Shown in pieces: positions 23,869 to 34,721 of a stretch of 64,000 nt of DNA. Source of the stretch: Thalassia testudinum (lineage: Eukaryota; Streptophyta; Magnoliopsida; Alismatales; Hydrocharitaceae). The stretch is from NCBI GenBank assembly GCA_037157565.1, contig JAZHRO010000036.1, positions 132,006,001 to 132,070,000 of the forward strand. The letters run 5' to 3'. The notes beneath the pieces were generated by a model that had not been told where the DNA came from, ran no database searches, and saw only the letters and a list, made by a program, of their open reading frames with translations. Position numbers and translations under genes: made by a program. Position 1 is the stretch's first letter. The number at the start of each line of letters is the position of its first letter.

Positions 23869-24180
23869 CTCATATACATATATATATATATACATATCTA
23901 TATACTTATACATATACTTATATATATATACATATATACTTATATACATATATATATATACATATCTATATACTTATATATATACACACATATATATATA
24001 TATCTAGATACATATATACTTATATACATATATATATATATATACATATATATAGTAATATATATATACTTATATACATATATATACACATATATATCTA
24101 TATATATATATATCTATACATATATAACCATACATTTATATATATATATAGATATATTTACTTATATACATACATATGTA
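23676..24180. repeat. TA-rich microsatellite block in C 5' LTR
   Basis: Long (TA)n runs interspersed with TATATACATA and CTTATATA units. The partner block in the 3' LTR is at about 30152-30660 and differs in repeat numbers. It lies downstream of the TATA box and would be transcribed. Confidence 0.9.
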
Positions 24181-24893
24181 CATATACTTTCATGTTATTT
24201 ATTATACGCTGTATCGCGGGGATATCTGCACCAGTTGCTGATATTCCCTGATACACGCGTACAAAAAAAGCGTGGTCCCATACATCATCCATCCTCCATC
24301 CACACTCCACGCGGCACCTAGTCGTGTTGGTTGCGTCTCTCTAGACGTCAACTGACTCGACATAGTGCTACACTCCATCGTCACCTCCACCCCCACCCCT
24401 TTATATATATACTACATATAAATATATATCTATAGCTACTATATTTACTTTCTATCTGTTAGCTTCCTTCTTAGTAAAAAGATAAAAAAAAAGGTATAAA
24501 AGTGAAAAGATAATCTTTGATTTGCTGGTACCCCGTCTTGCGAGTAGCAAGGCGTGTTTTGGAACTCTGTTTTGGCTAAAAGCCAAGGACACAATTTTTG
24601 AGGGTGTGCCTCAAGAACAAGGATTACCAGAAAAAAACCTAAATAAGAAAAATACCAAAAACAAAATAAACGAACGGAAGAGACGCGTTTTAAGGAAAAC
24701 GTAGAAACTCGACTTGAACCCCACTTCCCTGAGTTCGACCCTGGGCCTAAAAGTGACAAGATAAAATCAATTAGGCCAGGTTAAAAATTTTGTAAAGAGA
24801 TGGTTAGGTCTGAATTAGGTTAACCACTATACACATTTCAACGATAAAAATATCATATTAACAACCTATCCGGGCCGACCATCATAACTTTTC

Positions 24894-24911
24894 TGGCGCC
24901 GTTGCCGGGGA
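24894..24911 (+). promoter_or_regulatory. Element C primer-binding site (tRNA-Asp, perfect)
   Basis: TGGCGCCGTTGCCGGGGA, 18 of 18 to the complement of the plant tRNA-Asp 3' end including CCA. The spacer to the LTR end (24884) is nine bases, longer than in the other elements here (two to five). Confidence 0.92.
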
Positions 24912-26292
24912 GGTGCGCTTTCGAGTAAGTTTCTATCCAATTCCTTTAAATTTGTCTCTTCTCTCTTCACGGGTATTGTTGTTTTTGGTGTGCAGGTGAA
25001 CCTGGTGGAAGGAGAAGAAGGCTGACGAAGTCGAGGACGTGAGCAGATCCAAGGCGGGAACGAGAGCGTGAAGACGCCGACATCGCATTGGAGCTTCGCA
25101 CACGTTGCCGAACAAGTAGGTTTTCTTTTCTCATCAAATTAGGGTTAACTTGCCACCACAATAAAATAAAAAAAAATTTTAAACTAAAAACTAGAAAAAA
25201 CTTTTTGGGATTTCTTGAGGGCAAGTGGATTAAAATTCACTTGATTGATTGGTTGTCTTCACTCCCACTGCCCCGGGATTTCCTGCCTTACTTCGCATAG
25301 CGAAAATCCTAGAATCTTGATTCTTAGATTTTTCGCCGTGGGAAGTATTCTTTGAGGCAAAGAAAAAGATTGCTTGTATCCCTCTTTTGCCTCACTTATC
25401 TTTAATTCAGGATCACATTTTTGGTCGGGAGATTTGGAATTGAGTTGATTCCAACCCCACCACGACTTTTCAAACTTGCCTGTGATTCGATCCTGAATAC
25501 TTCAACCCCAAAAAATTTTATTTTCTTTATCTTTTGGTTGAAGCCTTGTGTGTGGAAATCATTTCTGGTGATTGGGAGCACTTGAATTGAAGTGCTTTGG
25601 CTCCCTGTCACATTGATATAAAACTGATTCGTGCATCCACACTTAGAAATCTCCATTTAGGGTAGCCCATTGCATTTTAGCATGCATTAACTAACTGATA
25701 ATTGAAGAAGGGTTTCTTGGGTTTTAGAAGGAAAACCTGTATTTTTGCAAAAACCCGGAGATTGGTTGAATTGGTAATTCAGCAAAACCCTAAAATTCAT
25801 ACTACTTAAGGCTGAACTCTAAAAACCATTCGCCAATAAAAACTTCAATTCGGGGAGATTTCCCCGTTGCATGCTTGTTCTTACACACTCTTAAAATCAA
25901 TCACTTGGGCATTACCCGTAAACAACGCCCTTCACATTCCAAAAGCACTTGACCCTAAGCCTCTAATTAAAACTGGTAGTAACTTGACCCTTACTAAGGA
26001 TTGGAGGTCTAACTACCTGTGTGTAGCGACTACGTGCTGGTGAGAGTTCCCGCGTGCTATCGGGTGTCTAAGACTGGGGCAAACGGTCTTTCAATCTGGC
26101 CCGGTGGTTCCGTGGTGCTCACATTCGGTTCCGTAGTTCGTGATAGTAGGTAACTTAGATCTTTAGGTCTAAGGGCACACTGTAGAGGTTAGGAACTTGA
26201 CTGTATCGATTTGTAATCAAGTGTACCTTTGCGGCGTCATTTCTCTCATCCCTTTTCCCTTCTCATCTCCCCAATTCTTCCTGCGGTAATGC
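24912..26292 (+). other. Element C leader
   Basis: About 1.4 kb with no supported coding sequence. It resembles the leaders of B and H, for example the run near 25900-25990 with 'cattacccgtaaacaacgccc' and 'ttcacattccaaaagcac', comparable to H at 48890-48930. A pyrimidine-TGTGCAG run at 24978-24995 looks like a 3' splice site but I have no evidence that it is used. Confidence 0.55.
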
Positions 26293-27850
26293 ATGTTTGG
26301 GAGGAGGTCACAAAACCCTGAATTGCTTGTATTGACTGATAAATCTAGAAAAAGAGCCGAATCATCCTCCTCCTCCACAAACATGGCACACACCCCCGCC
26401 TCACCACTTCGTCACAATTTCAATTCTTTCAACACCAGGCTTATCCCGGGAAACCCTGCAAGACCTTCCTTATCGAGTGTCGCGCCAAGCGACTCGGTAA
26501 GTCATGTGGAACTGGCTTCTGTGAGCCAGTATTTCAACACGGAGGACCAAGCCTCCGTGTACTCGGACACATATGCGGACACGTCTTCTGGCATAGAAGA
26601 TGCCTGCACCCTGGGGAATAACCCATTTTCTGCCACGTATAACCCAGGGTGGCATAATCATCCCAACTTTGCATGGTCCAACAACCCGCAGCGTCGAAAC
26701 CCCGCTGGTGGACCAATGCGATCGTCCGCACTCATCATCCCAAGGGCCCAGTCTAATCCTATGGCAAATCTGCCATCAGGCCCTTGTGTACAGAAAACCA
26801 AACATGCATCAAAACCTCTTGATAAATTGATGTGAATGATGACGGAAATGTCAAAGCGCCATAAAGAAAACATGACCTCTCTTCAGCATTTGGCGCAGCA
26901 GAATGCTGAGATCAGTCAACTAAGCATGGTGACTCGATCTCAGGGCACTTTTCCCGCCCAACCTGTTCCAAACCCGCAAAACTTTGTACCCTGTGGTCCG
27001 CAACCACAGGTACAACCTTCTCAGGAACAGGTTCATCAAATTCTGCAAGCTCCGAGTATTCCTTCGGGATTTCAGGTTAATCCCGCTGCAGCACCGCACT
27101 CTTATGATGATAGTGATCACATCAAGGATGACACGTCTGACGAGGACGTGACTGTCAGTACGTGTATCGAACTAATTGGAGCCGATTCAGACTGCTGCAA
27201 ATTACCTGACGACTGCCTGACCAACACAAACTGTGACGTTCCCCAATCCCTCCCTATTCCTGTACCTTCTCCTGACCAGACTTCTGACGAGGTTTTCTCC
27301 GCTTCCCATACCTCGTGGTCTGAGTCATTGCCGGGTTGCTCACCGCCGGTCCACACTATGGAAGATCGGATTGCCCTTTCTTTCCCGCTAAATCAAGCGG
27401 ATTTGCAAATCCACACTGGGACCTTGAGCCCACAGCTTACTCACCGGGGCTATTCCCTTTTGGATCCATCTATCCAAAAAGCCCCCCTTCTTGGCCAATC
27501 TAAGGGCCAACTTCCTCTTCCAGATCTGTTTTCTGATCCGCCTGGGACACTCTCGTCCCAGAAAATGCCAAATCTCTCACCATCCACCATTACTTTTCAC
27601 GCCTCTATCGCGATTACTTCGCTTTTCTCTTCACCACCCACCATCCACCCACCCTTCCACCCTGATTTATACCCTGAACCTCAGCTCCTGTTACCCGATC
27701 TGTTGTCCGTTCTCTGCCTTTCCCTACATGCATATGAGGACATAGCATTGTTTGGCATGGGGGGGTGGATAGGCATCCATAGGATCCGGGTATTTTATGG
27801 TATCAGACAATTACCACCTATTTATAAATATGCAAGAAAAAGAAAAAAAG

Positions 27851-27883
<33 letters not shown>

Positions 27884-27915
27884 TTAGTAATAAATGGTGT
27901 TTAGTAATGATCTAA
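26293..27915 (+). CDS. Element C shortened Gag-like protein (capsid core absent), one in-frame stop
   Basis: 541 codons in one frame with a single TGA at 26833-26835. The start is MFGRRSQNPELL, the same Gag N-terminus as in B and H. After about 15 residues it jumps to Gag-tail sequence: serine-rich linker, YNPGWHNHPNFAW (about residues 115-130), then a predicted coiled-coil-like segment MMTEMSKRHKENM...NAEISQL and the 'FPAQPVPNP' motif. The capsid region between (DFYDPS..., HLEEL..., LFPFSLKDKA in A, B, H) is missing. No LRSGK or DLGA follows. The C-terminal 300 residues are acidic, then proline/serine-rich and not recognised. The last part overlaps the internal polypurine-like motif (27733-27768). 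Whether it is translated is unknown. It may provide an accessory RNA-binding Gag or may be degenerate. Confidence 0.7.
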
Positions 27916-28836
27916 AAGCTGAAAAAAAAAAATACAATAAGTGTTTATGGATATTCAACCTCTGTTTTGAAGAATTTCCAGGCCACAGAAGCTTGATTCG
28001 CTCAGGCTCGGCTTAATTCACTTAAAGCATTGACGAAATAGATCAAAATCTCTCCTAACTAAGAACGTTTCTTGTACCTGAGACACCAGTACAGGATTCG
28101 TTGGTTTGCTTTTTCTTGAGAGCTTAAGTAAACTTGGTTCACACTACACATATCAGGAAAGAACAGGTGAACATAAGATCCAACCCTAGTGTTCATTAGG
28201 GAAGGTGGTGTCCTTACCTGTACGCGCAGGTAGACTTTTTATCCCAGGCTTTAGTCTTGTGTTTAGGAGCGACTCTTTCCACCAAAAAGAAACTCTCCCA
28301 CCAAAAAAAAAAAGTCTGCTCTGTCAAAATGTGTTGTAAGAGATATACTGACAGGTGTTTCAAAAAAAAAAAAAAGATGTTGCAAAAGAGTCGGTATATC
28401 TCATAAATGTCTGTATACTTTGTTTTTCGGTGAGCCACAAAAAAAAAAAAAAAAATCAGAAAATGGGAGTTGAGTTTTCCGTAATGATCTTAAGGGTCAA
28501 TCCGAAAACACGAGCTGAAATTGGGACCAACCTGTACTTAAAAATTCGTGAAACCCTGGGAGTGAGTCTTAAGGTTCATCTGGTCAGTCTTGATCCTTCA
28601 CTATGCACAAACCATAACCTCTTGAGCTCTCGAGTATGGCAAAACCTCCTGGGTCCTGGAAATCGTACTTAAGGTTTAAATATCAAGAGTCCTGGTTAGT
28701 TGAGAGATAATCTTTGTCATGTAAGACTTAAAGTACTGGTAATCTTCTCTACAATTGGTTCTCACAATATCCGATAATAAACACACCGATATCATCTCAG
28801 AAGAAAATCTTCAGCTTAAGATTATTTCTAAATACT
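27733..28836 (+). other. Element C 3' region with internal polypurine-like motif
   Basis: Starts with 'tatgaggacatagc' and 'ggcatgggggggtgg' (27733-27768), followed by an A-rich tract running into (TA)n (27833-27886). More A-runs are at 28295-28310, 28361-28375 and 28438-28455. No gene is supported. Confidence 0.6.
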
Positions 28837-28876
28837 ATTTTGCTAGGGACTAGCAAAAGATAGGCATGGGGGTATA
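28837..28876 (+). promoter_or_regulatory. Element C pre-PPT hairpin and polypurine tract
   Basis: Arms TTTTGCTAG (28837-28845) and CTAGCAAAA (28849-28857) around GGA, identical to B, then AGGCATGGGGGTATA to the 3' LTR start at 28877. Confidence 0.85.
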
Positions 28877-30153
28877 TGTTTGCACCTCAAAACACGCCTA
28901 TAATAACGCCTTCTTATGCTATTTTCTAGCATTAACTATGTATATTATAATCCTATAGTCGCATATGTAAAAACGGTTGCATGCATGCATTTAATCATGA
29001 GAGGAGGAGAAATGAATAAATGGCTTGCATAATTATTTTTTTTCTCAAGTGTTTCTTTGCAAAAGTCCCTTCTCTATTTTTATTTTCATCTTTCTTTCTT
29101 CTCTTCCCGCGGTTCTTCTTCTTCCCGCGGCTGAATTTCCTCCCGCAGCTGCATGCAACGCCATGCGGCTTGTCCTTCCCGCGCCTCTCGCTGCTGTCCT
29201 TCCCGCACCTCTCCCTGCAGCTGCCATTCTCCCCCATTCCCCGCATGCCCCGCCATGCTCTCCTCCTCTATAAAGCCGCAGCTCTTCCTCGCGACAAGGA
29301 GGAGGGACGTTGCTGCAATATGCAGCTGCGGCAGCTGCTGAAAAATCGCCACGCTGCAGTCCACCACCTTCCTCGCCCGTTCTCCCCTCCCATACGCCGG
29401 CCCTCCATCGATGAGGCACCCGACGAGCAGGAGAACCCACTGTGGTGCTCACCACCACAGTGGGAACACCACCGCCCAGCTCTTCAACGAGCAGGTGGGC
29501 GTGGTGTGTTCTTTTCTCTTCGTTTGCATCTCCACGCCATTGCTGCCGCTTCAAGGTCCGAAGCTTGAAGCAGCAGCAGCAGCAGTGACCCCCGCCTCCT
29601 CCGCGACCTTCCCCGCAGGCGCGCAACCCTCCGCGCGCGCCTGCAGGCCCGTTCCCCGTCTCCGCCTCTGCTCTGTCACCTCTGCAATTCCACCCGCGAC
29701 AGGCCGCTGCGCGCACTGCAGCGGCCGGCTACGGCCTCGCGCCGACCCCCGCGAACCTCTGCAACCCTCCGCGACCGACTGCAGACTCCCCGCCGCCCTC
29801 TCCGAGCACGCCATCGCCCGCTCTCCTTCCTCGCACCGGGCCTGCAGACGCGTCACCTTCTCCGTGCGAAGACGTGCCTGCATCCGCGATCTTCAGACGT
29901 CCGCCTCCGCCTTCAGACGACGCGGCGTCAGACGTCCGCCACCGCGAGCAGACGCCTTAACTCGCTGCCATCGTCCGCGCTCGCGATCTCTCCCGCCCGC
30001 TCTTTCTCTCTCTGGCGCTCTCTCTCTCTCCGCCGATCTCTCCCGCCCGCTCCCTCTCTGTCTGCCGCTGTCTCTCTCTCACGTATTCTCTATCTCTCTC
30101 TCTCTCTCTCTCTCTTTTTTCACTTACAGCAACACACACACACTCATAGTAAC

Positions 30154-30216
<63 letters not shown>

Positions 30217-31361
30217 TCTATATATATACTTATATATACATAGTATATCTATATAGTTATGTATACATACATATAATATAATATATATATACATATACAT
30301 ATATAATATATATATATATATATATACACATACTCATATACATATATATATATATACATATCTATATACTTATACATATACTTATATATATATACATATA
30401 TACTTATATACATATATATATATATACATATCTATATACTTATATATATACACACATATATATATATATATATCTAGATACATATATACTTATATACATA
30501 TATATATATATAAATACATATATATAGTAATATATATATATACTTATATACATATATATACACATATATATCTATATATATATATATCTATACATATATA
30601 ACCATACATTTATATATATATATATAGATATATTTACTTATATACATACATATGTACATATACTTTCATGTTATTTATTATACGCTGTATCGTGGGGATA
30701 TCTGCACCAGTTGCTGATATTCCCTGATACACGCGTACAAAAAAAGCATGGTCCCATACATCATCCATCCTCCATCCACACTCCACGCGGCACCTAGTCG
30801 TGTTGGTTGCGTCTCTCTAGCCGTCAACTGACTCGACATAGTGCTACACTCCATCGTCACCTCCACCCCCACCCCTTTATATATATACTACATATAAATA
30901 TATATCTATAGCTACTATATTTACTTTCTATCTGTTAGCTTCCTTCTTAGTAAAAAGATAAAAAAAAAAGGTATAAAAGTGAAAAGATAATCTTTGATTT
31001 GCAGGTACCCCGTCTTGCGAGTAACAAGGCGTGTTTTGGAACTCTGTTTTGGCTAAAAGCCAAGGACACAATTTTTGAGGGTGTGCCTCAAGAACAAGGA
31101 TTACCAGAAAAAAACCTAAATAAGAAAAATACCAAAAACAGAATAAACGAACGGAAGAGACGCGTTTTAAGGAAAACGTAGAAACTCGACTTGAACCCCA
31201 CTTCCCTGAGTTCGACCCTGGGCCTAAAAGTGACAAGATAAAATCAATTAGGCCAGGTTAAAAATTTTGTAAAGAGATGGTTAGGTCTGAATTAGGTTAA
31301 CCACTATACACATTTCAACGATAAAAATATCATATTAACAACCTATCCGGGCCGACCATCA
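28877..31361 (+). repeat. Element C 3' LTR
   Basis: 2,485 bp, near-identical to the 5' LTR. It lacks about 30 bp of the CAG-rich tract (near 29570-29586) and about 24 bp of the CA-rich run (near 30135), and differs in TA repeat counts. Ends GACCATCA before the CACGC duplication. Confidence 0.93.
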
Positions 31362-32195
31362 CACGCGCAGTGGTAACGCGGCATTGCACGCGATCGGGCA
31401 CACGCTGAGGAGGTAGGCATAAGCACGTGATTGGGCCGCCCACTATGCCCATGTTCAGACCTTTAGCGATGGTTTTATCCATCACTAAAGGTCTTGAATT
31501 AATGTTTTTAAAGATGTAATGACCAAATTGCCCCCACTCCTTGCAACTATAAAAGGAGACCCCCTCCACACGAAATTCTCATCCCTTCCTTCTCTTCTCT
31601 ACCTCTCCAAAGCTCAAGAGAAGCTTGTCGCGAGATAAAGTAAAATTTTCGTCCCCCGTTCGGAAGTGGATCCCACGATGATGACAACGTGCTGCCCCGT
31701 TCCCGTTCTTCTGCTTCGTCCTCCTTCGTCCTGCTCCATCCTCCTTCGTCCAGGAGTCGTCCCGTTCGGCTCATCCTCGAAGCTATTGTCGAGGAGGATA
31801 ACTTCTCTCTCCCATTCTTCTTTACAACTTTCTAGTGCAGAATTTTCCTGCTTTCTAGTGTAGCTGATTTCCCGCTTTCTAGTGTAATTCTTATTTGGTT
31901 TTATTATATAAACATTTTGAATTATTGAATGCATGTTCTCTCTCTCTCTCTCTCTCTCCCTTTTTAGTCTAATTGTTGTCATGGTTTCATTGTAATTACA
32001 TCGCCTCGCTTTTCAAGAAAAACTCTAAAAAAAATATTATTGTGAATATAGATCGTCGTAGCCGCCCTGCGTTCGACCTGAAATTTTCATTTCAGTATAA
32101 ATTTTATTTGTTGAACATGAGTTCTTCGCTTTCATACTACGACAACAAGGTTTCCAAAATCGAACATGTTAGCGTAGCAACTTGCTCATTCAACA
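31362..32195 (+). repeat. Element B 3' LTR, right segment
   Basis: Continues B's LTR after C: compare 'cacgcgatcgggcacacgctgagg' with 12429-12452. TATAAAA at 31548-31554, U5 motif 'ccgccctgcgttcgacc' near 32061, end TTCAACA at 32195. CACGC at 31362-31366 is the right target copy. Confidence 0.9.
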
Positions 32196-32686
32196 CATAT
32201 CAATAATCATCTTATTCTGAGATTGGATAAGCATATTCTGAAGCTCTTGCAATGCTTTCATCATGGCCTTCAGTTCATCCTTCTCAGAGGGCTTATTCGA
32301 AGGAGGGTTTTCATAAGAAGGTTGGTACATGGGCTGGGGAGGTAAGTGTCTTGTATTCCCTAAGTTAAAAGCATCCCCTTGATTCCAAGAGAAGTTTGGA
32401 TGGTTCCGCCACCCTGGATTATAAGTGTTGGAATAAGGGTTATTACAAGGGGGCGGAAACCTTGGGCCACGTTAAAGTCAGCCTGAATCAACTCAGGGAA
32501 TTGGTTTGCCTAATGGCACTCCACAGTGGCGTGCATTGTGCTTTGGCAAATAGAGGATTCTCTTAAAGCCTGAAAAATAGAGGCTGCTTGCAGGTTCATG
32601 CCGGGGTTTGCTAAAAGCCTATCAAAGTTGTTATTCAATAGTTGAATCTGAAAAGCCAAGTTTTGAGAAGCCCCAGCTTCATGGGC
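32196..32686 (-). pseudogene. Element A gag tail on the far side of B
   Basis: On the minus strand this encodes YNPGWRNHPNFSWN (about 32380-32425), a proline-rich stretch, and a helical segment ending ALQELQNMLIQSQ just before B. Joined across the CATAT duplication it meets the segment at 11670 with no missing base. It is in a different frame from the Gag core at 32687-33478, so at least one frameshift lies between, and it contains a stop after a 'TMHATVECH' stretch that may be a relic of a zinc knuckle. Confidence 0.82.
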
Positions 32687-33478
32687 CTATATCTTCCTAT
32701 GCAAGATTGATGGTTTTCTTTCTTGATAGGAAGAGGACAAATGTATGGAGTTTTCGCTTAATGTTTCAAATAATGCCCAGGCTTCATCCTCAGTTCTGGT
32801 CATGAAAGTTCCTGCACAGGCTGCATCAATGATTTGCCTATGCCTTTCAGATAATCTGTTATAGAACCTTTCGACCAACTGCCATCTTGGCACTTGATGG
32901 TGGGGGCATAACCTAAGAAGGTCATTAAAGCACTCCCAAGTCTCATGAAATTGCACCCCTTCATGTTGAGTAAAACCCATAATCTCTCTTCGGTAATGGT
33001 TGGTTTTACTCATAGGAAAATACTTTTTCAAAAATTCTCCCTTAAGGGTGGTCCAATCATTTACCCTTGCATCAAGGGTATGATACCAGTGCTTGGCCTT
33101 ATCCTTTAGGGAGAAAGGAAAGAGAGTCCTCATCAGGGCTTCATCAGTAAAGCCCTGGAGCTTCATCGTGGAGCAGACCTCGGTGAATTCCTCCAAATGC
33201 CGGTAGGGGTCCTCCCTAGTAGTACCATAAAAAGAGGACAATAAAGATATGGTACTGCTCTTGATCTCATATGGATTATCCCCTGCCGGTCGTCTCAGTG
33301 CTTGTGTAGGTTGGTTAGTTGGAATAAAATAGTCCCTTAGGGTCCTTTGTTGATTTGCACCTTGCTCAGCCATTCCTTCTTTTTCCTCTCCTAGGTGAGC
33401 TCTCCTAAGAATTCTCTCAGGCTCAGGATCAAACACTATACTACCCTCAAGAAAGAGTCTACCAAGCATAAAACACAA
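32687..33478 (-). pseudogene. Element A gag core (capsid region)
   Basis: 263 open codons. The likely start is the internal Met at 33467-33469 (MLGRLFLEGS), aligning with the MxGRRS start of the others. The retrotransposon Gag domain is well preserved: DPYRHLEEFTEVCSTMKLQG, LFPFSLKDKAKHWYHTL, WTTLKGEFLKKYFPMSKT, 'ETWECFNDLLRLCPHH', 'VERFYNRLSERHRQIIDAACAG', LFETLSENS. Gag builds the particle in which RNA is reverse-transcribed. This is the best-preserved capsid region in the window; that of B is broken and that of C is absent. Confidence 0.88.
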
Positions 33479-34700
33479 TTCAGGTTCTTATTAAGTGATG
33501 CCTCCACTCCAAAGATAAGTCAAAAGATCAAGACTTATCCCTCCGTTCCCACGTAAGTGGTATAAGAGGGGTGTGGACTTGAAATCTTAACCCTCTTTAT
33601 TGCGGAGGTCGAATTAATTAATATAAATGGCCAAACAAGTTTTTCATTGCAATTACGTGCCTTAATTCAACCTTCGAGTGCCCTAGGACCTATACTTTGC
33701 TTTGATGATACTCCCAGGTGATCAAGTGAGAAGTTACTCCAAGGACAAACAAAGGGATGCACGTAGGGCGAACCCTTCCTTTGAGGCGATGCGTATGCGG
33801 TGCCCCTTAACTACCCTTTTGTTCCTTTAAGGGGTGTCCCCCTCCATGGAGTATCAAAACACTTGGTCAAAAGATAGTATCACCACCACCACAAAGCACA
33901 ATAGGAGGGTTTGCACCGATAAAGAGATCGGTACCTATAGCCTTAAGGGATCGAGCCTTAGTGCGGTGCCTAATGTGCGTGCTCAGTGTCAGAAGTGTGC
34001 AACACACCATAAATCTTTGTAATTTCTTTTGAAATCGCAGACAAGTCCCTTAGAATCAGATCAAATGTGAATTGCTTTTAGGGTTGAGTCTGATTATCAG
34101 TCCCACTTTTAGTTATGCGACCACTGAATTAGTAAATTCAAACAACTTGGTGGTCTTAAATTTTAATTTGAATGCAAATGCGTGAACAGGAGTTGGATGC
34201 AAAAGTTAGAAAGGTGCACCTGTCTCCAGTAATCTTCGTGCTAATATGCTTGCAATGCAATAATAAGATCTAATGTGCTGCTCAATCACCCCTAAATGCA
34301 TGCACCTAAGGGCATGCAACTTCTAAATAGGTAGCTCGATATTTTCTTTGTTGGTTTTAAAGGCAGGCAAGCAGAAAATAGAATCACTCATGCACAAAAA
34401 ATAATGTAAGCCCTAATAGCTAAAGAATGTCAGGACAAACCCCCAAAAATTCAGCCCCAATTACTACAAGGGCGAAAAGACAGAAATAAATTTTGTGACG
34501 ACGGAGAATCCTTTATGAAAGTAGGATCTTGGTCTCCTATGTCTTTTCCTCGTGTGGCTTAGCTCGTGGTTGCTGTCGCCACTCTGTTGTGCCTTATCGC
34601 CTCGTCAGATTCCTCGCACAGTAAAAAAGAAAATTGATCAGATAATTGCGCAACTCAGAATATTCAAAAATAATGAAGTGAATCTATTGCGTTTGTTGCC
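33479..34700 (-). other. Element A leader
   Basis: About 1.2 kb between primer site and gag. No coding sequence is supported. It is related to D's leader (for example 'gtgcaacacaccataaatctttg' against 'gtgcaatcatacgtttgtg'). The place where D and J carry a short upstream reading frame (near 34590-34620) has lost its ATG in A. Confidence 0.6.
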
Positions 34701-34718
34701 TCCCCGGCAACAGTGCCA
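34701..34718 (-). promoter_or_regulatory. Element A primer-binding site (tRNA-Asp)
   Basis: Minus strand TGGCACTGTTGCCGGGGA, 16 of 18 to tRNA-Asp, both differences transitions. Three bases separate it from the LTR end at 34722. Confidence 0.87.
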
Positions 34719-34721
34719 TTT

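Larger units (their letters stand above)
22353..24884 (+). repeat. Element C 5' LTR
   Basis: 2,532 bp. Features: TATAAA at 22743-22748; a (CAG)n tract with an interposed 'ctaaaccgcgg' at 23041-23090; CT-rich tracts at about 23500-23620; a (CA)n run; then about 500 bp of TA-dominated microsatellite (23676-24180). The end reads CCGACCATCA. Large open frames in the GC-rich part (22521-23195 minus, 22783-23679 plus) have repetitive composition and no domain, and I do not treat them as genes. Confidence 0.92.
22353..31361 (+). mobile_element. Element C: young non-autonomous Athila-like retrotransposon
   Basis: TGTTTGCACC at 22353 to GACCATCA at 31361, flanked by CACGC at 22348-22352 and 31362-31366. 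5' LTR 22353-24884, primer site 24894-24911 (perfect to tRNA-Asp), internal region 24885-28876 (3,992 bp), 3' LTR 28877-31361. The only long reading frame is a shortened gag (26293-27915, one in-frame TGA). No protease, RT, RNase H or integrase is present. LTRs differ by scattered substitutions and a few microsatellite indels. It is innermost in the nest and therefore the most recent insertion of the series. Confidence 0.93.
11671..32195 (+). mobile_element. Element B: decayed autonomous Athila-type retrotransposon
   Basis: TGATGTAAAC at 11671 to TTCAACA at 32195, with CATAT at 11666-11670 and 32196-32200. 5' LTR 11671-13306, tRNA-Asp primer site 13310-13327, gag from 14556, protease-RT-RNase H-integrase to 20205, hairpin and polypurine tract 21561-21597, and a 3' LTR split by element C. 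Without C it is about 11.5 kb. From 15181 to 20205 all pieces share frame 1, so pol is damaged almost only by nonsense codons. It lies antisense inside A's gag. Confidence 0.93.

Noticed and set aside
23676..24180. TA-rich block as a replication origin, matrix attachment site or centromeric satellite
   Set aside because: It is duplicated exactly with the LTR and so belongs to element C.
24715..24750. 'gagttcgaccctggg' near C's LTR end as a tRNA gene (T-arm/B-box)
   Set aside because: No acceptor stem or anticodon arm around it; the match is limited to the GTTCGA-like box common in U5 of these LTRs.
24978..24995. Intron in C's leader ending at a TTTTTGGTGTGCAG acceptor (similar in J at about 63530-63543)
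   Set aside because: No matching donor could be chosen from sequence alone; kept only as a remark.
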